A stretch of DNA of 41,019 bases from CAYWGR01 sp964458015 (GCA_964458015.1 CAYWGR010000026.1:1-41019), one strand, 5' to 3'; positions 6,282-13,755 are shown, counted from the stretch's first letter. Numbers and translations: made by a program. The notes: a model not told the origin generated them from the sequence alone.

Positions 6282-6947
6282 TCATCCGCCTCTCGATCCA
6301 CGATAGTCGTAGGATGCTTGTCGTAGAATGTTTCCTGATTTGCATCGCAGGATTCCTCGAAAGCCGACACCACCCTCCCAGTATTTCAAAGTGAATGTCA
6401 GTTTCGGAAACTGCTTGGATAATTCGATGATGACCGGTACTGGCGGAGACCACGCCGTAGCAAAGCCGATGTTTGCTTGCTGATTGGATGCGCCATCCAC
6501 TAAGTGTGTCCTGCAGGCATTCCATTTTGTGCCCCAATGGCCATTGGTGAAGAGAGTTTCCGGTAATCCGACTCGCCATTCATACCAGTTATAATACCCT
6601 GTTTCATTCTTGGCTTGAATCAGTCGTTTGCCCATCTCCTCAGCATCTGGATACTGCGCCCGTATGTTTTGGCGCAGTTCATCCAAATCGACGATGCCTT
6701 TCTCCTTCGCCCAGCCGTAAGTCAACATCTCTTCTCCGAGGGTATCATCACCGAGCAGGATTCGCCCCATGTCAGCAATGAAACCGTCCTCGGTCTGTTT
6801 AAGGATTTCTGGCATTGGCACAATTCGTTGAAAGTCGATAACAAGTGGCTTGCCTTCCTCGTCCAATTCGCCCTTAATTGCATCCAAACACGCTAGGACT
6901 CCACTTTTCGCTCTAATACTCAGTTCGTTGTCGCACCAGTTAGGCAT
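6282..6947 (-). CDS. DUF1281-family (YubB ferredoxin-like) protein
   Basis: 221 residues. The signature opening MPNWCDNELSI, the middle 'ETGYYNWYEWRVG..FTNGHWGTKWNA' and 'FATAWSPPVPVIIELSKQFP', and the end 'YWEGGVGFRGIL..YDYRGSRGG' are characteristic of the DUF1281/YubB family found on plasmids and phages. The molecular role of this family is unknown to me. AAGGAGG lies 6-7 nt before ATG 6947. The gene supports the mobile nature of the region. Confidence 0.85.
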   Translation of the reverse strand: MPNWCDNELSIRAKSGVLACLDAIKGELDEEGKPLVIDFQRIVPMPEILKQTEDGFIADMGRILLGDDTLGEEMLTYGWAKEKGIVDLDELRQNIRAQYPDAEEMGKRLIQAKNETGYYNWYEWRVGLPETLFTNGHWGTKWNACRTHLVDGASNQQANIGFATAWSPPVPVIIELSKQFPKLTFTLKYWEGGVGFRGILRCKSGNILRQASYDYRGSRGG

Positions 6948-7302
6948 AATTGCCTCCTTTTCAAAATGTGATTATTGTCATTTTTAAGAGTCACCGAAGC
7001 GCGCGCAGACTTAGCGCACAATGTCTTCGGGGGTAACATTTCGGAGAGATACCCGTCGCAGGCGACGGTGCCGAAAACTCACGCCGATTGGCGATGTTAT
7101 GTCGGCTTTAGGCGATCACCGGAGATACCGGTCGGAAATCCTTCTCTTCACCCTCTTCAGTCCGATGATTGCAATTTAACGATTCGGCAATTTGAAATCA
7201 AGAGAATCGTATTCGTTGATAATGAAATTCTGTTTTCATTCCAAAATTATAAAATTTCAGAATTCATTACGGACGTTGTATTTCAGTAGGAAACACGAAT
7301 AT

Positions 7303-7321
7303 GCCTATAAATAGGCGTTTT
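7303..7321 (+). terminator. Small intrinsic terminator
   Basis: Stem GCCTAT-AA-ATAGGC followed by GTTTTT on the plus strand. It would end a rightward transcript crossing 6975-7289. Confidence 0.5.
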
Positions 7322-7548
7322 TATGTGCGTAGTGAAGTCATTGGACGTGGTAATTAAAACTGGTGCGTGGCGGGCTTTTTAATTTTTAATTCAGCGTGAT
7401 GCTGTTTCGTTTGGCAGAAGTTACACAGTATGTTATCATCAAGGACAACGGAAGCATGATGAAAGGAAAACAGAAATGCGAAAGTAATATCGAGAAAGAT
7501 GTTGAAAAAATTCCCAAAACATCTGGTGTGTTGGAAAGATGAAAAAAG

Positions 7549-7594
7549 CGGCTGATCCTTCTGTAATCAACCCTCTGCCTCTGATTGCAGACGC
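7549..7594. repeat. 46-bp dispersed direct repeat, copy B
   Basis: 45/46 identical to 3410-3455, with looser similarity to its left. Like copy A, it is followed rightward by two hairpins (7613-7643 and 7675-7703), showing that a whole control module has been duplicated. Confidence 0.8.
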
Positions 7595-7612
7595 GAATGG
7601 CGAGACAGATCA

Positions 7613-7643
7613 GCATCCCACGCCGCGATGCGACGTGGGATGC
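7613..7643 (+). terminator. Hairpin with T-run
   Basis: Stem GCATCCCACGCCGC / GCGACGTGGGATGC (one mismatch), loop GAT, followed on the plus strand by CTTTTT. A plausible rightward intrinsic terminator. Confidence 0.6.
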
Positions 7644-7674
7644 CTTTTTCACCCAGTTATTATCGATGGAACAG

Positions 7675-7703
7675 GCATCACCGGCACGCAGTGCCGGTGA
7701 TGC
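7675..7703. terminator. Long perfect hairpin (13-bp stem)
   Basis: Stem GCATCACCGGCAC / GTGCCGGTGATGC with loop GCA and no T-run. Second hairpin of the pair next to repeat copy B. Confidence 0.5.
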
Positions 7704-7865
7704 ATTCCAACCTGACGCAGACAAACACCATCTTCCACCCGCTCTATCCGCCGCCGTAGCGTTCAGGTTAGAATAAGGGCTTCTGGCGAACGTTAAAGAG
7801 CGACTACTAACCTAGCCCCACACCCAATACGGACAGGGACTCTGTTCGGAAAGGAAATACGGCTT

Positions 7866-8540
7866 ATGGCTTGTCAGCCCACAAGCAAACGAACGATCCG
7901 GTATGCGTGTGGGCTCGGGCTGTTCATCGCCCTGGGGGTCGCCTCATTATACGGTGTCCAAGCCTTGCTTGGGGAGAGGAAAGCCAAGTCGTTTGATCCG
8001 AATCTGTATCACCTTATCTTCGAGAAAAAGATCGATTTCAAGTTCCCAGCCGTATGGCAGTTTAAGGTTACGAAGACGGAGGTCAGCAGTCTGACGTTTC
8101 TGCTCTACTCAGCCGCCGTACAACGCAACCACAAAGTGCTCTGTGCCGAGTACACGCTCCGCTATAAGGAGAAAGAATACTCGCTGGATAGCGGCAGCAA
8201 GCCTGTTGAACGTGACTGGCCACAATCAGACGACGTTCGTAGGGAAGCTGCAGGACCATCCGAGCTTAGGTACGCCAAGGAAACGACAGGCATCCTGAAG
8301 TTCACGAAGACAGTCCCTCTTTGCATGGATTATTCTCGATATGCCATGCGGATCTTCAACGGTAACGGCAACCGATTCGTCTGGGAAGACTTGGATCACA
8401 TCTATGGCATATTTCGCACGGCAATCTTCGATTTCGATGGTGATGGTGTTGACGAGATTGTTGTCATTCGTGAAGACCACGGGCATGTTGCCATTCTCGT
8501 TTTCGGTGCGACGGGAAACGATGCAAAGCACAAGTTCTGA
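7866..8540 (+). CDS. Membrane-anchored protein with an FG-GAP-like Asp motif (cargo gene)
   Basis: 224 residues. It has an N-terminal transmembrane or signal-anchor segment ('CGLGLFIALGVASLYGVQALL', residues about 14-34) after a basic start, so most of the protein should lie outside the cytoplasm. The C-terminal 'AIFDFDGDGVDEIVVIRED' is the calcium-binding type of motif found in FG-GAP/VCBS repeats, present once. GGAAAGGAAA precedes ATG 7866. It is transcribed opposite to its neighbours and looks like cargo rather than an element-maintenance gene. Function unknown. Confidence 0.65.
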   Translation: MACQPTSKRTIRYACGLGLFIALGVASLYGVQALLGERKAKSFDPNLYHLIFEKKIDFKFPAVWQFKVTKTEVSSLTFLLYSAAVQRNHKVLCAEYTLRYKEKEYSLDSGSKPVERDWPQSDDVRREAAGPSELRYAKETTGILKFTKTVPLCMDYSRYAMRIFNGNGNRFVWEDLDHIYGIFRTAIFDFDGDGVDEIVVIREDHGHVAILVFGATGNDAKHKF

Positions 8541-8624
8541 TCGAATGCGTTGTCGGACGACTATCGCAGTAATCGTAATGAAGATCAATCCAAGCATCCT
8601 TCGGCTGTCGTGTTCGAACTCGTG

Positions 8625-8648
8625 TTTTCCGACTTTCCAACTTTCCGA
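8625..8648 (-). repeat. CGGAAAGT-type iterated repeat, inverted copy
   Basis: The minus strand reads as three iterations of CGGAAAGT/TGGAAAGT ending CGGAAAA, matching 9630-9653 at 23 of 24 positions. The two copies flank the AAA ATPase gene as inverted repeats about 1 kb apart. Confidence 0.7.
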
Positions 8649-8657
8649 AGGTGTCCA

Positions 8658-9617
8658 TCATTCCGTCACCGGTCTCGCTAATGGCACGCTGAGTTTGTAT
8701 TGTTCCCAGAGTCCCGCCGCTTCCGCTTCCTTCAGGCGGTCGTAGAGCGTGCTCTTGCCCAGGCCGGTTTGCTCCTTCCAAAGGTGGAACATTTCGTCGG
8801 ATGTTGGTGCAGCCAGCCGAATTTGACAGGCGATCACACGATGACGAGCAAGCCGGTCATCGCGTGTTTCGGCAATGGGCTCGCCCTGGATACGGGCCTG
8901 CACGACTTTCGTCCAGTGGGCAACACTTTTCCCCTGTTTCCATTGCAGGTAATCGGGCAACGCACCCTCGCAGAAGGTTCGCAAATCAACCTTCGTATCC
9001 CGTTGGCGGGACTGCATCTCTTGGATCAGGTATTCTGCGACTTCCATACACTCTTCTGGGGCTAGTTGTTTGTAACCTCGCAGGGCAATGGTTCGCATCA
9101 TTGCCGCCAGTTCAGGCGTGGATAATTTCCAGAGCATCGGGTGCGTGCGGCTGGCAATCGCGCCCAGCCGGCCGTAGCGATGGTCAATCGAGTCGTTGGA
9201 GACGATGATGATTCCGCCGTAGAAAATGAAGTTCACGTCACGCTTGTGCTTGTTGTCCGTGATACGCCGGGGGCCACCATTCGGACTAGCCATTGCCGCC
9301 CGAAGATAGCTCTGCATATTCGGCTCTTTGAAGGTTTTTTCCATATCCTCCAAAACATGAACGGCTTCGGGGTATTCTTCGAGTTTGTCAATCATGCCAC
9401 GAGATGACATATCGCCTTTGTAGGACTTCCATTTACCAGGCCCCACGGTTTCATCAAGCTCGGCAGTCACGATGTGCGATTTGCCATGCCCGCCAGGACC
9501 ATACACGAAAAGCCCGCAAGTATAACCGAGAGCCACGCTTCGTATCCTGGTGCGGACAGTCTTGGCCCGGTCTTCAATTCCGGCCAGCAGATCAAGATCA
9601 ACGTCGTTTAGTTCCAT
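8658..9617 (-). CDS. AAA+ ATPase of the mobile element (helicase-loader-like)
   Basis: 319 residues. Walker A GPGGHGKSH (about 40-48), Walker B 'AVHVLEDME' (about 84-92), sensor-1-like 'IIIVSNDS' and a following 'RYGRLGAIASRTHP' arginine-containing segment. The C-terminal region has a helix-turn-helix ('HLWKEQTGLGKSTLYDRLKEAEAAGLW'), suggesting DNA binding by a monomer ring or loader. The start ATG 9617 follows GAGGGATAAACACA. Probable role: loading or remodelling at the replication origin, or a partition or transposition-like ATPase; the sequence does not settle it. It is flanked by inverted CGGAAAGT repeats. Confidence 0.75.
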   Translation of the reverse strand: MELNDVDLDLLAGIEDRAKTVRTRIRSVALGYTCGLFVYGPGGHGKSHIVTAELDETVGPGKWKSYKGDMSSRGMIDKLEEYPEAVHVLEDMEKTFKEPNMQSYLRAAMASPNGGPRRITDNKHKRDVNFIFYGGIIIVSNDSIDHRYGRLGAIASRTHPMLWKLSTPELAAMMRTIALRGYKQLAPEECMEVAEYLIQEMQSRQRDTKVDLRTFCEGALPDYLQWKQGKSVAHWTKVVQARIQGEPIAETRDDRLARHRVIACQIRLAAPTSDEMFHLWKEQTGLGKSTLYDRLKEAEAAGLWEQYKLSVPLARPVTE

Positions 9618-9629
9618 TGTGTTTATCCC

Positions 9630-9653
9630 TCGGAAAGTCGGAAAGTCGGAAAA
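9630..9653 (+). repeat. CGGAAAGT-type iterated repeat, copy 2
   Basis: Three tandem CGGAAAGT-type units directly upstream of the ATPase start codon (9617), inverted relative to 8625-8648. It could be an operator for the ATPase gene or an iteron-like replication site. Confidence 0.7.
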
Positions 9654-9663
9654 GGGGCGTCAC

Positions 9664-10251
9664 TCAGCCTGCCAAATCCGCCGGTCTGGCGGATTTGGCT
9701 TCATCATTTTTCGTGTGATTTGGGCGAAAAAGTATTGTTTCGCGTATGATCGGCCCTTGATATGCTTTATCAAATACAAACCACCCCACCTTTCGCCGCC
9801 CTGATCTGTCCGTTCTCCGCAGCCAGCCGACACCTTGGGCAAAAGCGTAAATCGCCTTGAAAGGGAAATCACTATCACGGAGATGGTTCTCGACGAAAGT
9901 CCGCGTATATTCAAAGTCTAGTGGCATGAGTACGGCAATCTTTTGCCGAACAAGCCGTTTGGCTTGAACTACAAATTTGTCTTTTAGACTGAACGGGCAG
10001 TTGGTGACGAGGCAATCGGAGGTATAGCTGCTCGTCAAAAAATCTTCGAAAACACAAGGTCGAAAGCCCCAATCGTACAGATCCGATGCACGAACATCTG
10101 AGTAACCACACGCCTGCAAAGTTGTTACAATGTCGCCATTTCCGGCGGCAGGCTCCCAGATAACGCCTGGAAAGAACTCCCGCTTGAGCAATGCCTTTAC
10201 GATGTATGATGGAGTTCCGTAAAGTTCGGCAATATCTTCAATCGATTTCAT
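9664..10251 (-). CDS. DNA methyltransferase-like protein (adenine-type)
   Basis: 195 residues. Motif I-like 'WEPAAGNGDIV' (SAM binding), acidic 'ASDLYDWG' as motif II, and 'LVTNCPFS' in the place of the catalytic (N/D)PP(Y/F). Here the first Pro is Cys (NCPF), so catalysis is uncertain. Similar small proteins are common in phages. The start overlaps the stop of the upstream gene (ATGA). Its last codons are made of a 12-bp hairpin (9671-9699), giving an unusual Ala/Arg/Pro tail. Confidence 0.75.
   Translation of the reverse strand: MKSIEDIAELYGTPSYIVKALLKREFFPGVIWEPAAGNGDIVTTLQACGYSDVRASDLYDWGFRPCVFEDFLTSSYTSDCLVTNCPFSLKDKFVVQAKRLVRQKIAVLMPLDFEYTRTFVENHLRDSDFPFKAIYAFAQGVGWLRRTDRSGRRKVGWFVFDKAYQGPIIRETILFRPNHTKNDEAKSARPADLAG
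9671..9699. terminator. Perfect 12-bp hairpin overlapping the 3' end of the methylase gene
   Basis: Stem GCCAAATCCGCC / GGCGGATTTGGC, loop GGTCT. It lies in the last 12 codons of the leftward gene and shares its stem with 6142-6176. It may act as terminator or mRNA-stabilising end; no T-run is seen. Confidence 0.5.
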
Positions 10252-10565
10252 TCTTCAATCCACTCCTCTTGGCTACAATCAACGTGAATATGGGGTGGGA
10301 TTTCCGATACGTGGAGATCAGCCAGATACGCATTTCCCAACGGTGCTGACATCAACATGGCAATGGTCTTCTTTTGGTGCCACAGCGACAACACACCATG
10401 AGGGTTTTTCAGAACTCGGCAGAAGCCGCCTTTCAGGGCTTGTCCGCTCGGCCTTCGAGTAGTTGTAAGAAGACGGAGTTTTAATAGCCGCTCTCGTACG
10501 AAGACGCGGCAAACACCGGATATTTCAGCCAATTTGGTCATGGTTACGTATTTTTTGTCGTTCAT
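10248..10565 (-). CDS. Small winged-helix-like protein (105 aa)
   Basis: The N-terminal helix-turn-helix 'TMTKLAEISGVCRVFVRERL' is followed by a wing region and 'LSLWHQKKTIAMLMSAPLG', in the same order as the 5499-5777 product, so the two are probably distant paralogs. It is coupled to the methylase-like gene by ATGA overlap. ATG 10565 lacks a strong ribosome binding site. Likely a DNA-binding accessory factor; function unknown. Confidence 0.6.
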   Translation of the reverse strand: MNDKKYVTMTKLAEISGVCRVFVRERLLKLRLLTTTRRPSGQALKGGFCRVLKNPHGVLSLWHQKKTIAMLMSAPLGNAYLADLHVSEIPPHIHVDCSQEEWIEE

Positions 10566-10598
10566 GTTTTTGTTCCCTATGGGGGCTTGTAAGTATTG

Positions 10599-11129
10599 TT
10601 AAACGTGCCTTGTCGGCAGCAACAATTTGCGTTCGACAACAACAATCGTGTCGTAATGCGATCTGCCGTGGCAGACCAACATCGTTTCAAGCTTTTCGTA
10701 TCCTCGAACTTTTCCAAACCCTGTCGAGTTCCAGCCAAACGAAATGGCAATTCCTCCGGGCCGCAGCAGCCGGTCGAGAGCGTCCTTAACGCGAGCAAAA
10801 AGAATTTGAGATTCCAGTTGCGACAACCGATGTCCAATCCCCTCGTAGCACTCCTTTGCCTGACGAGGGGAATAGGGTGGATCGAACGGCACAACATCGG
10901 CAATCACGCCCTTGTCAGCCAGCATCTTGCAGAACTCCTCGGCGTGCATGTGATACTGCGCCGCGGTGTTGGGATTGAGATCGTTAGTCCAGGTGCCGCG
11001 TCTAGCATTCTTGGCAAATGGATCGATTACAACATCCGTGGCTTTGATCCAGCGATCAAGCAATTCGGCAATCGGCTTGATCGTGAAGGTGTCGCGATTG
11101 GGCATCGCCCAGTGTCGAGATATTTTCAT
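10599..11129 (-). CDS. DNA adenine methylase-like protein (DPPY type)
   Basis: 176 residues from ATG 11129, which has GGAGG 6 nt upstream; a longer frame begins at 11348 but without a ribosome binding site. Motif 'VVIDPFAKNARRGTWTNDLNP' (DPF, as in D12-like methylases) and the catalytic motif 'VPFDPPYSPRQAKECY' (DPPY) are both clear, followed by 'LLRPGGIAISFGWNSTG'. It should transfer a methyl group to adenine in DNA. No cognate restriction enzyme is nearby, so it looks like an orphan phage-style methylase. Confidence 0.85.
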   Translation of the reverse strand: MKISRHWAMPNRDTFTIKPIAELLDRWIKATDVVIDPFAKNARRGTWTNDLNPNTAAQYHMHAEEFCKMLADKGVIADVVPFDPPYSPRQAKECYEGIGHRLSQLESQILFARVKDALDRLLRPGGIAISFGWNSTGFGKVRGYEKLETMLVCHGRSHYDTIVVVERKLLLPTRHV

Positions 11130-11161
11130 AGTAACCTCCATTTTGGTGTAGGGATCGTAGG

Positions 11162-11193
11162 ACCACCCAACCGCCTTTCGGCGATTGGGTGGT
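11162..11193. terminator. 14-bp hairpin between methylase and DUF3102 genes
   Basis: Stem ACCACCCAACCGCC / GGCGATTGGGTGGT with one mismatch, loop TTTC. It sits 13 bp after the DUF3102 stop and before the methylase start. No strong T-run. Confidence 0.55.
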
Positions 11194-11205
11194 TGCCTGA
11201 CGACC

Positions 11206-12033
11206 TTAGATGATGGTCCAGATGCGGGACAGCAGTACCCGAACTGCACGGTCTTCGTCACCGATACTTGCCATAAGCGTGTCGAGTGCATCACGCTCGG
11301 CGTCAGTAAGCGAGAAGGCAGGGTCGATAGCCTCCGACAGAATGTCATAGAGGAGTTCCGATTTTACGGTGTAATCGTCTTCCTCATATTCTTCGCAGGC
11401 TGTATCCACATCCTCATTCTCTTTATGGACTTCCCCATCGCCGTGGTCACCCGAAATAGGCGGATTTGCATTCCGTTCGCCAGGTTCAAAAGCGCCAAGC
11501 TCGCCCTGACGGCCCGTAGATTCTCGCGGCCCCTGAGAGTCAGACTTGGGCTTTTTTGCCTCTTTGCCGAACTGCTCGGCTTGTTCAAGAGTCAGCCCCG
11601 TACACTCCTCCTGCCGATCTTTGAAAAGCAAATAGATGTAGGTTGCACGTTGGACGGTGCGTTCGACATAGCCGTGTTCCCCAAGGTATGGGAGCCACTT
11701 GCCGTGCCCGATTTCCTCCTTCAACTGGGCGGCAAGCCGGCCCAACTCCCAGTACTCGGCAGTCCGCCGCCGTTTGATCTCGTAGCGGGCTACTTCTTGG
11801 TCAATCCGGCTCACTGCCTGATACTGGTGGGCAAAGTTCACCACCAAGCCTTCGCTGGCCTCTGCCAAAGATTCGACCGACGGCACATCGGCTGGTATTG
11901 CCCTCTGGTCCTCCACGCACCGTGACCTGAAACCGTTGGGCACGGGTGTTGGCTCGACGGGCCGCGTGGCGGGTTTGGATGAGAGCTGGAAAACAACTTG
12001 CGGTTGCACATCAATTTCACACGTTTTCTGCAT
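11206..12033 (-). CDS. DUF3102-family phage-type protein
   Basis: 275 residues from ATG 12033 (GGAGAT 8 nt upstream). The central part 'RRTAEYWELGRLAAQLKEEIGHGKWLPYLGEHGYVERTVQRATYIYLLF' (about 85-140) is the DUF3102 signature, a helical, probably DNA-binding domain common on phages and plasmids. The C-terminal half is low-complexity and acidic ('GDGEVHKENEDVDTACEEYEEDD'), then a helical tail. It is probably a regulatory or partition-like protein. A 14-bp palindrome lies about 190 bp upstream. Confidence 0.75.
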   Translation of the reverse strand: MQKTCEIDVQPQVVFQLSSKPATRPVEPTPVPNGFRSRCVEDQRAIPADVPSVESLAEASEGLVVNFAHQYQAVSRIDQEVARYEIKRRRTAEYWELGRLAAQLKEEIGHGKWLPYLGEHGYVERTVQRATYIYLLFKDRQEECTGLTLEQAEQFGKEAKKPKSDSQGPRESTGRQGELGAFEPGERNANPPISGDHGDGEVHKENEDVDTACEEYEEDDYTVKSELLYDILSEAIDPAFSLTDAERDALDTLMASIGDEDRAVRVLLSRIWTII

Positions 12034-12225
12034 CGCAGATCTCCATGAACTAGTGGAACGATTTATACGACCACACTGGTCGCAATTCCTACCCTTCAGG
12101 GAATCGCGGCAAGAAAACGCCGAGATGAGTGCGCGCGGATTAGCATTAACAGATTGCACCAGCGAGAGTTACGAGAAAAGTTGCCGAAGCTGGAAAACGC
12201 GGAATTGCGAACGCAACCGAACGAT

Positions 12226-12239
12226 CAAGAACGTTCTTG
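12226..12239. promoter_or_regulatory. 14-bp perfect palindrome CAAGAACGTTCTTG, copy 1
   Basis: An identical palindrome is at 13569-13582. This copy is upstream of the DUF3102 gene. A perfect 14-mer occurring twice in the control regions of adjacent genes is likely a dimeric regulator's operator. Confidence 0.6.
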
Positions 12240-12321
12240 GCTGGTTGCCATACAAAGAGAGAATAGTGTGGTGAAAAGAAATGGACGAATAGCCATTGAA
12301 CTTGACGGAACGAAGGAGAGA

Positions 12322-13467
12322 CTACTCGTCGTCATCTTTATGGGGGCTCTCAGGACGGTACGGTTTGGCGGGCAGTTTGTTGGCTTTATCTGCGGTATTA
12401 TTTGCCATCTTCGCAGAGTCAACCGTAAAGCTCCAGGCAGACTGGCGACTTATCAATTCACGCCGTAATGTTTCGTCAATCTTCCAGTCGCAACTGGTAT
12501 TGAGGTAGTATCCACTGCCAACTTTCCGTAGTATCCAGTCTTCTCCCTTTGGTGGTCGTCCCCATTTCTTCAGCTGTTCGTTGAGAGTAAGTTTGGCTCT
12601 CCGCAGCGATTTGCTGGCTACATTCTGGTTATCAGGTTTCTCTTGCATCGCATCGTGGAGAACATACCATTCAACCGGCTCTTCGCGTGCGTTGCACAGC
12701 AACTTTCTGACAAATGCCCCAAAGAATGCCCGAAATTCTGCGGGAACAACGAACGGCGGGACACCTTCGGCAACCAACTGATAGCATTCATGCCCTTGTT
12801 TAATGGTGATCGCAGTTACCACAGAAGGCAGTGTTGCTTCCGCATCAGTACTCTCTGAGACAATGGGTTCTGCGGAGAAGGGAGGCACACACCAAGTAGC
12901 AAACTGGAAGGTGGCAAATGCGAAATCATCAGTTGCTACCGTCAGAAGGTTATCTTCTGGGCTGACAATGCCAGTATCCGTGACGGGTTTACCCATAAAG
13001 CGGGAGATGGCTTCCACCACACGATAGCGGTCTGGGGGAAGATTGGCATAAGACTCATCCCAAAATGGAATTTTCGGCGCATTTATTATGCAGAACTTGG
13101 AGATGATTTTGGTGATCTCCTCGACGTGTGACATCCAGTATTCTTGGTGCCCTCGCCCGTAGTAACGACTACACATGGTTCTGTCGGGGAACAAGTCCCA
13201 TGATTCCCAGTCCGCTACTTCTTTGGGCATCTTGTCCTTGTTAGCCGCGATGAATCTCGCCCAGGCATCTTCGCTCAGTGGGGCGGCGCGGTCACGGTAC
13301 ACGAACAGATCGTTGGCTGTGTGGAAGTCAGCCCAGGTAGCCTCGGTGACGGGGGCAGCGGTGCGACCACGACATACGAACAATTGGTGCCCGACTGTAG
13401 GCGAGCCCGTAAACCAGTCAAGAATCTCGTTCCAAACGTCCTGCAACAATTGTGCCGTCTCGACCAT
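12322..13467 (-). CDS. Hypothetical protein with possible C-terminal winged helix (381 aa)
   Basis: I do not recognise the family. The first 140 residues are rich in Trp/Tyr/Phe ('WNEILDWFTGSPTVG', 'WESWDLFPDRTMCSRYYGRGHQEYW'). A C-terminal segment ('NVASKSLRRAKLTLNEQLKKWGRPPKG..ILRKVGSGYYLN') has the helix and wing pattern of OmpR-type winged helices. The end is a charged tail (PHKDDDE). ATG 13467 has no obvious ribosome binding site. Identical palindromes (12226, 13569) lie on either side of the gene. Possibly a regulator of the element or a cargo gene. Confidence 0.6.
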   Translation of the reverse strand: MVETAQLLQDVWNEILDWFTGSPTVGHQLFVCRGRTAAPVTEATWADFHTANDLFVYRDRAAPLSEDAWARFIAANKDKMPKEVADWESWDLFPDRTMCSRYYGRGHQEYWMSHVEEITKIISKFCIINAPKIPFWDESYANLPPDRYRVVEAISRFMGKPVTDTGIVSPEDNLLTVATDDFAFATFQFATWCVPPFSAEPIVSESTDAEATLPSVVTAITIKQGHECYQLVAEGVPPFVVPAEFRAFFGAFVRKLLCNAREEPVEWYVLHDAMQEKPDNQNVASKSLRRAKLTLNEQLKKWGRPPKGEDWILRKVGSGYYLNTSCDWKIDETLRRELISRQSAWSFTVDSAKMANNTADKANKLPAKPYRPESPHKDDDE

Positions 13468-13568
13468 CGTCGTCGGTTCGCTCTTGCCATGCCTTCGAAC
13501 TTCAACGCCAACCGCATTATCGTAAAGCCCTTTCTGGTGCCAGTCAATTACCCTGTGTCGATCATTTT

Positions 13569-13582
13569 CAAGAACGTTCTTG
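13569..13582. promoter_or_regulatory. 14-bp perfect palindrome CAAGAACGTTCTTG, copy 2
   Basis: It lies between the divergent genes at 13467 (leftward) and 13756 (rightward), the likely control switch of the element. Identical to 12226-12239. The half site resembles the GAAC..GTTC pattern of some SOS boxes but lacks the 4-bp spacer, so I call it only a candidate operator. Confidence 0.65.
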
Positions 13583-13755
13583 TGCGTCCCGTAGCGTTCA
13601 GAAATCCCATGTTGAGAAGTTTTCGCTAAATCCGTAACGCTTTATTCTTGCAGGACTTAGGAAAAGCCATCCTACCTGACAACCTCATTCCTCACCTCGC
13701 TTTCCATGAGTGGTGAGATATGTGTTCACAACAACAAATCGAGGAGAACACGACG

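Larger units (their letters stand above)
6948..7865. other. Region with no confident gene: structured and AT-rich segments
   Basis: A rightward frame 6975-7289 (104 residues, TTG start, no ribosome binding site) ends 13 bp before a small terminator (7303-7321), but its composition is mixed and I do not call it as a gene. Segment 7036-7076 folds as nested stems: TTTCGG / CCGAAA enclosing CCGTCGC-AG-GCGACGG, which could be a structured RNA. At 7374-7500 a leftward frame without a start codon contains 'LDDNILCNFCQTKQHHAE', loosely like the end of an HNH domain. The 46-bp repeat (7549-7594) and two hairpins follow. Confidence 0.5.

Noticed and set aside
6975..7289. Rightward 104-residue frame ending near a terminator
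   Set aside because: TTG start without ribosome binding site; the middle follows a hairpin-rich segment. Left as part of the gap description.
7374..7500. Leftward frame with 'LDDNILCNFCQTKQHHAE', loosely like the end of an HNH nuclease
   Set aside because: No start codon, no ribosome binding site, phenylalanine-rich AT-driven N-terminal part. Too little to call a gene or even a remnant.
9664..11129. A restriction-modification system
   Set aside because: Two methylase-like genes but no restriction endonuclease; the set fits orphan phage methylases.
12226..13582. LexA/SOS boxes
   Set aside because: Half sites resemble GAAC/GTTC but the 4-bp spacer is missing and no lexA-like gene is here. 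Reported only as a generic operator.
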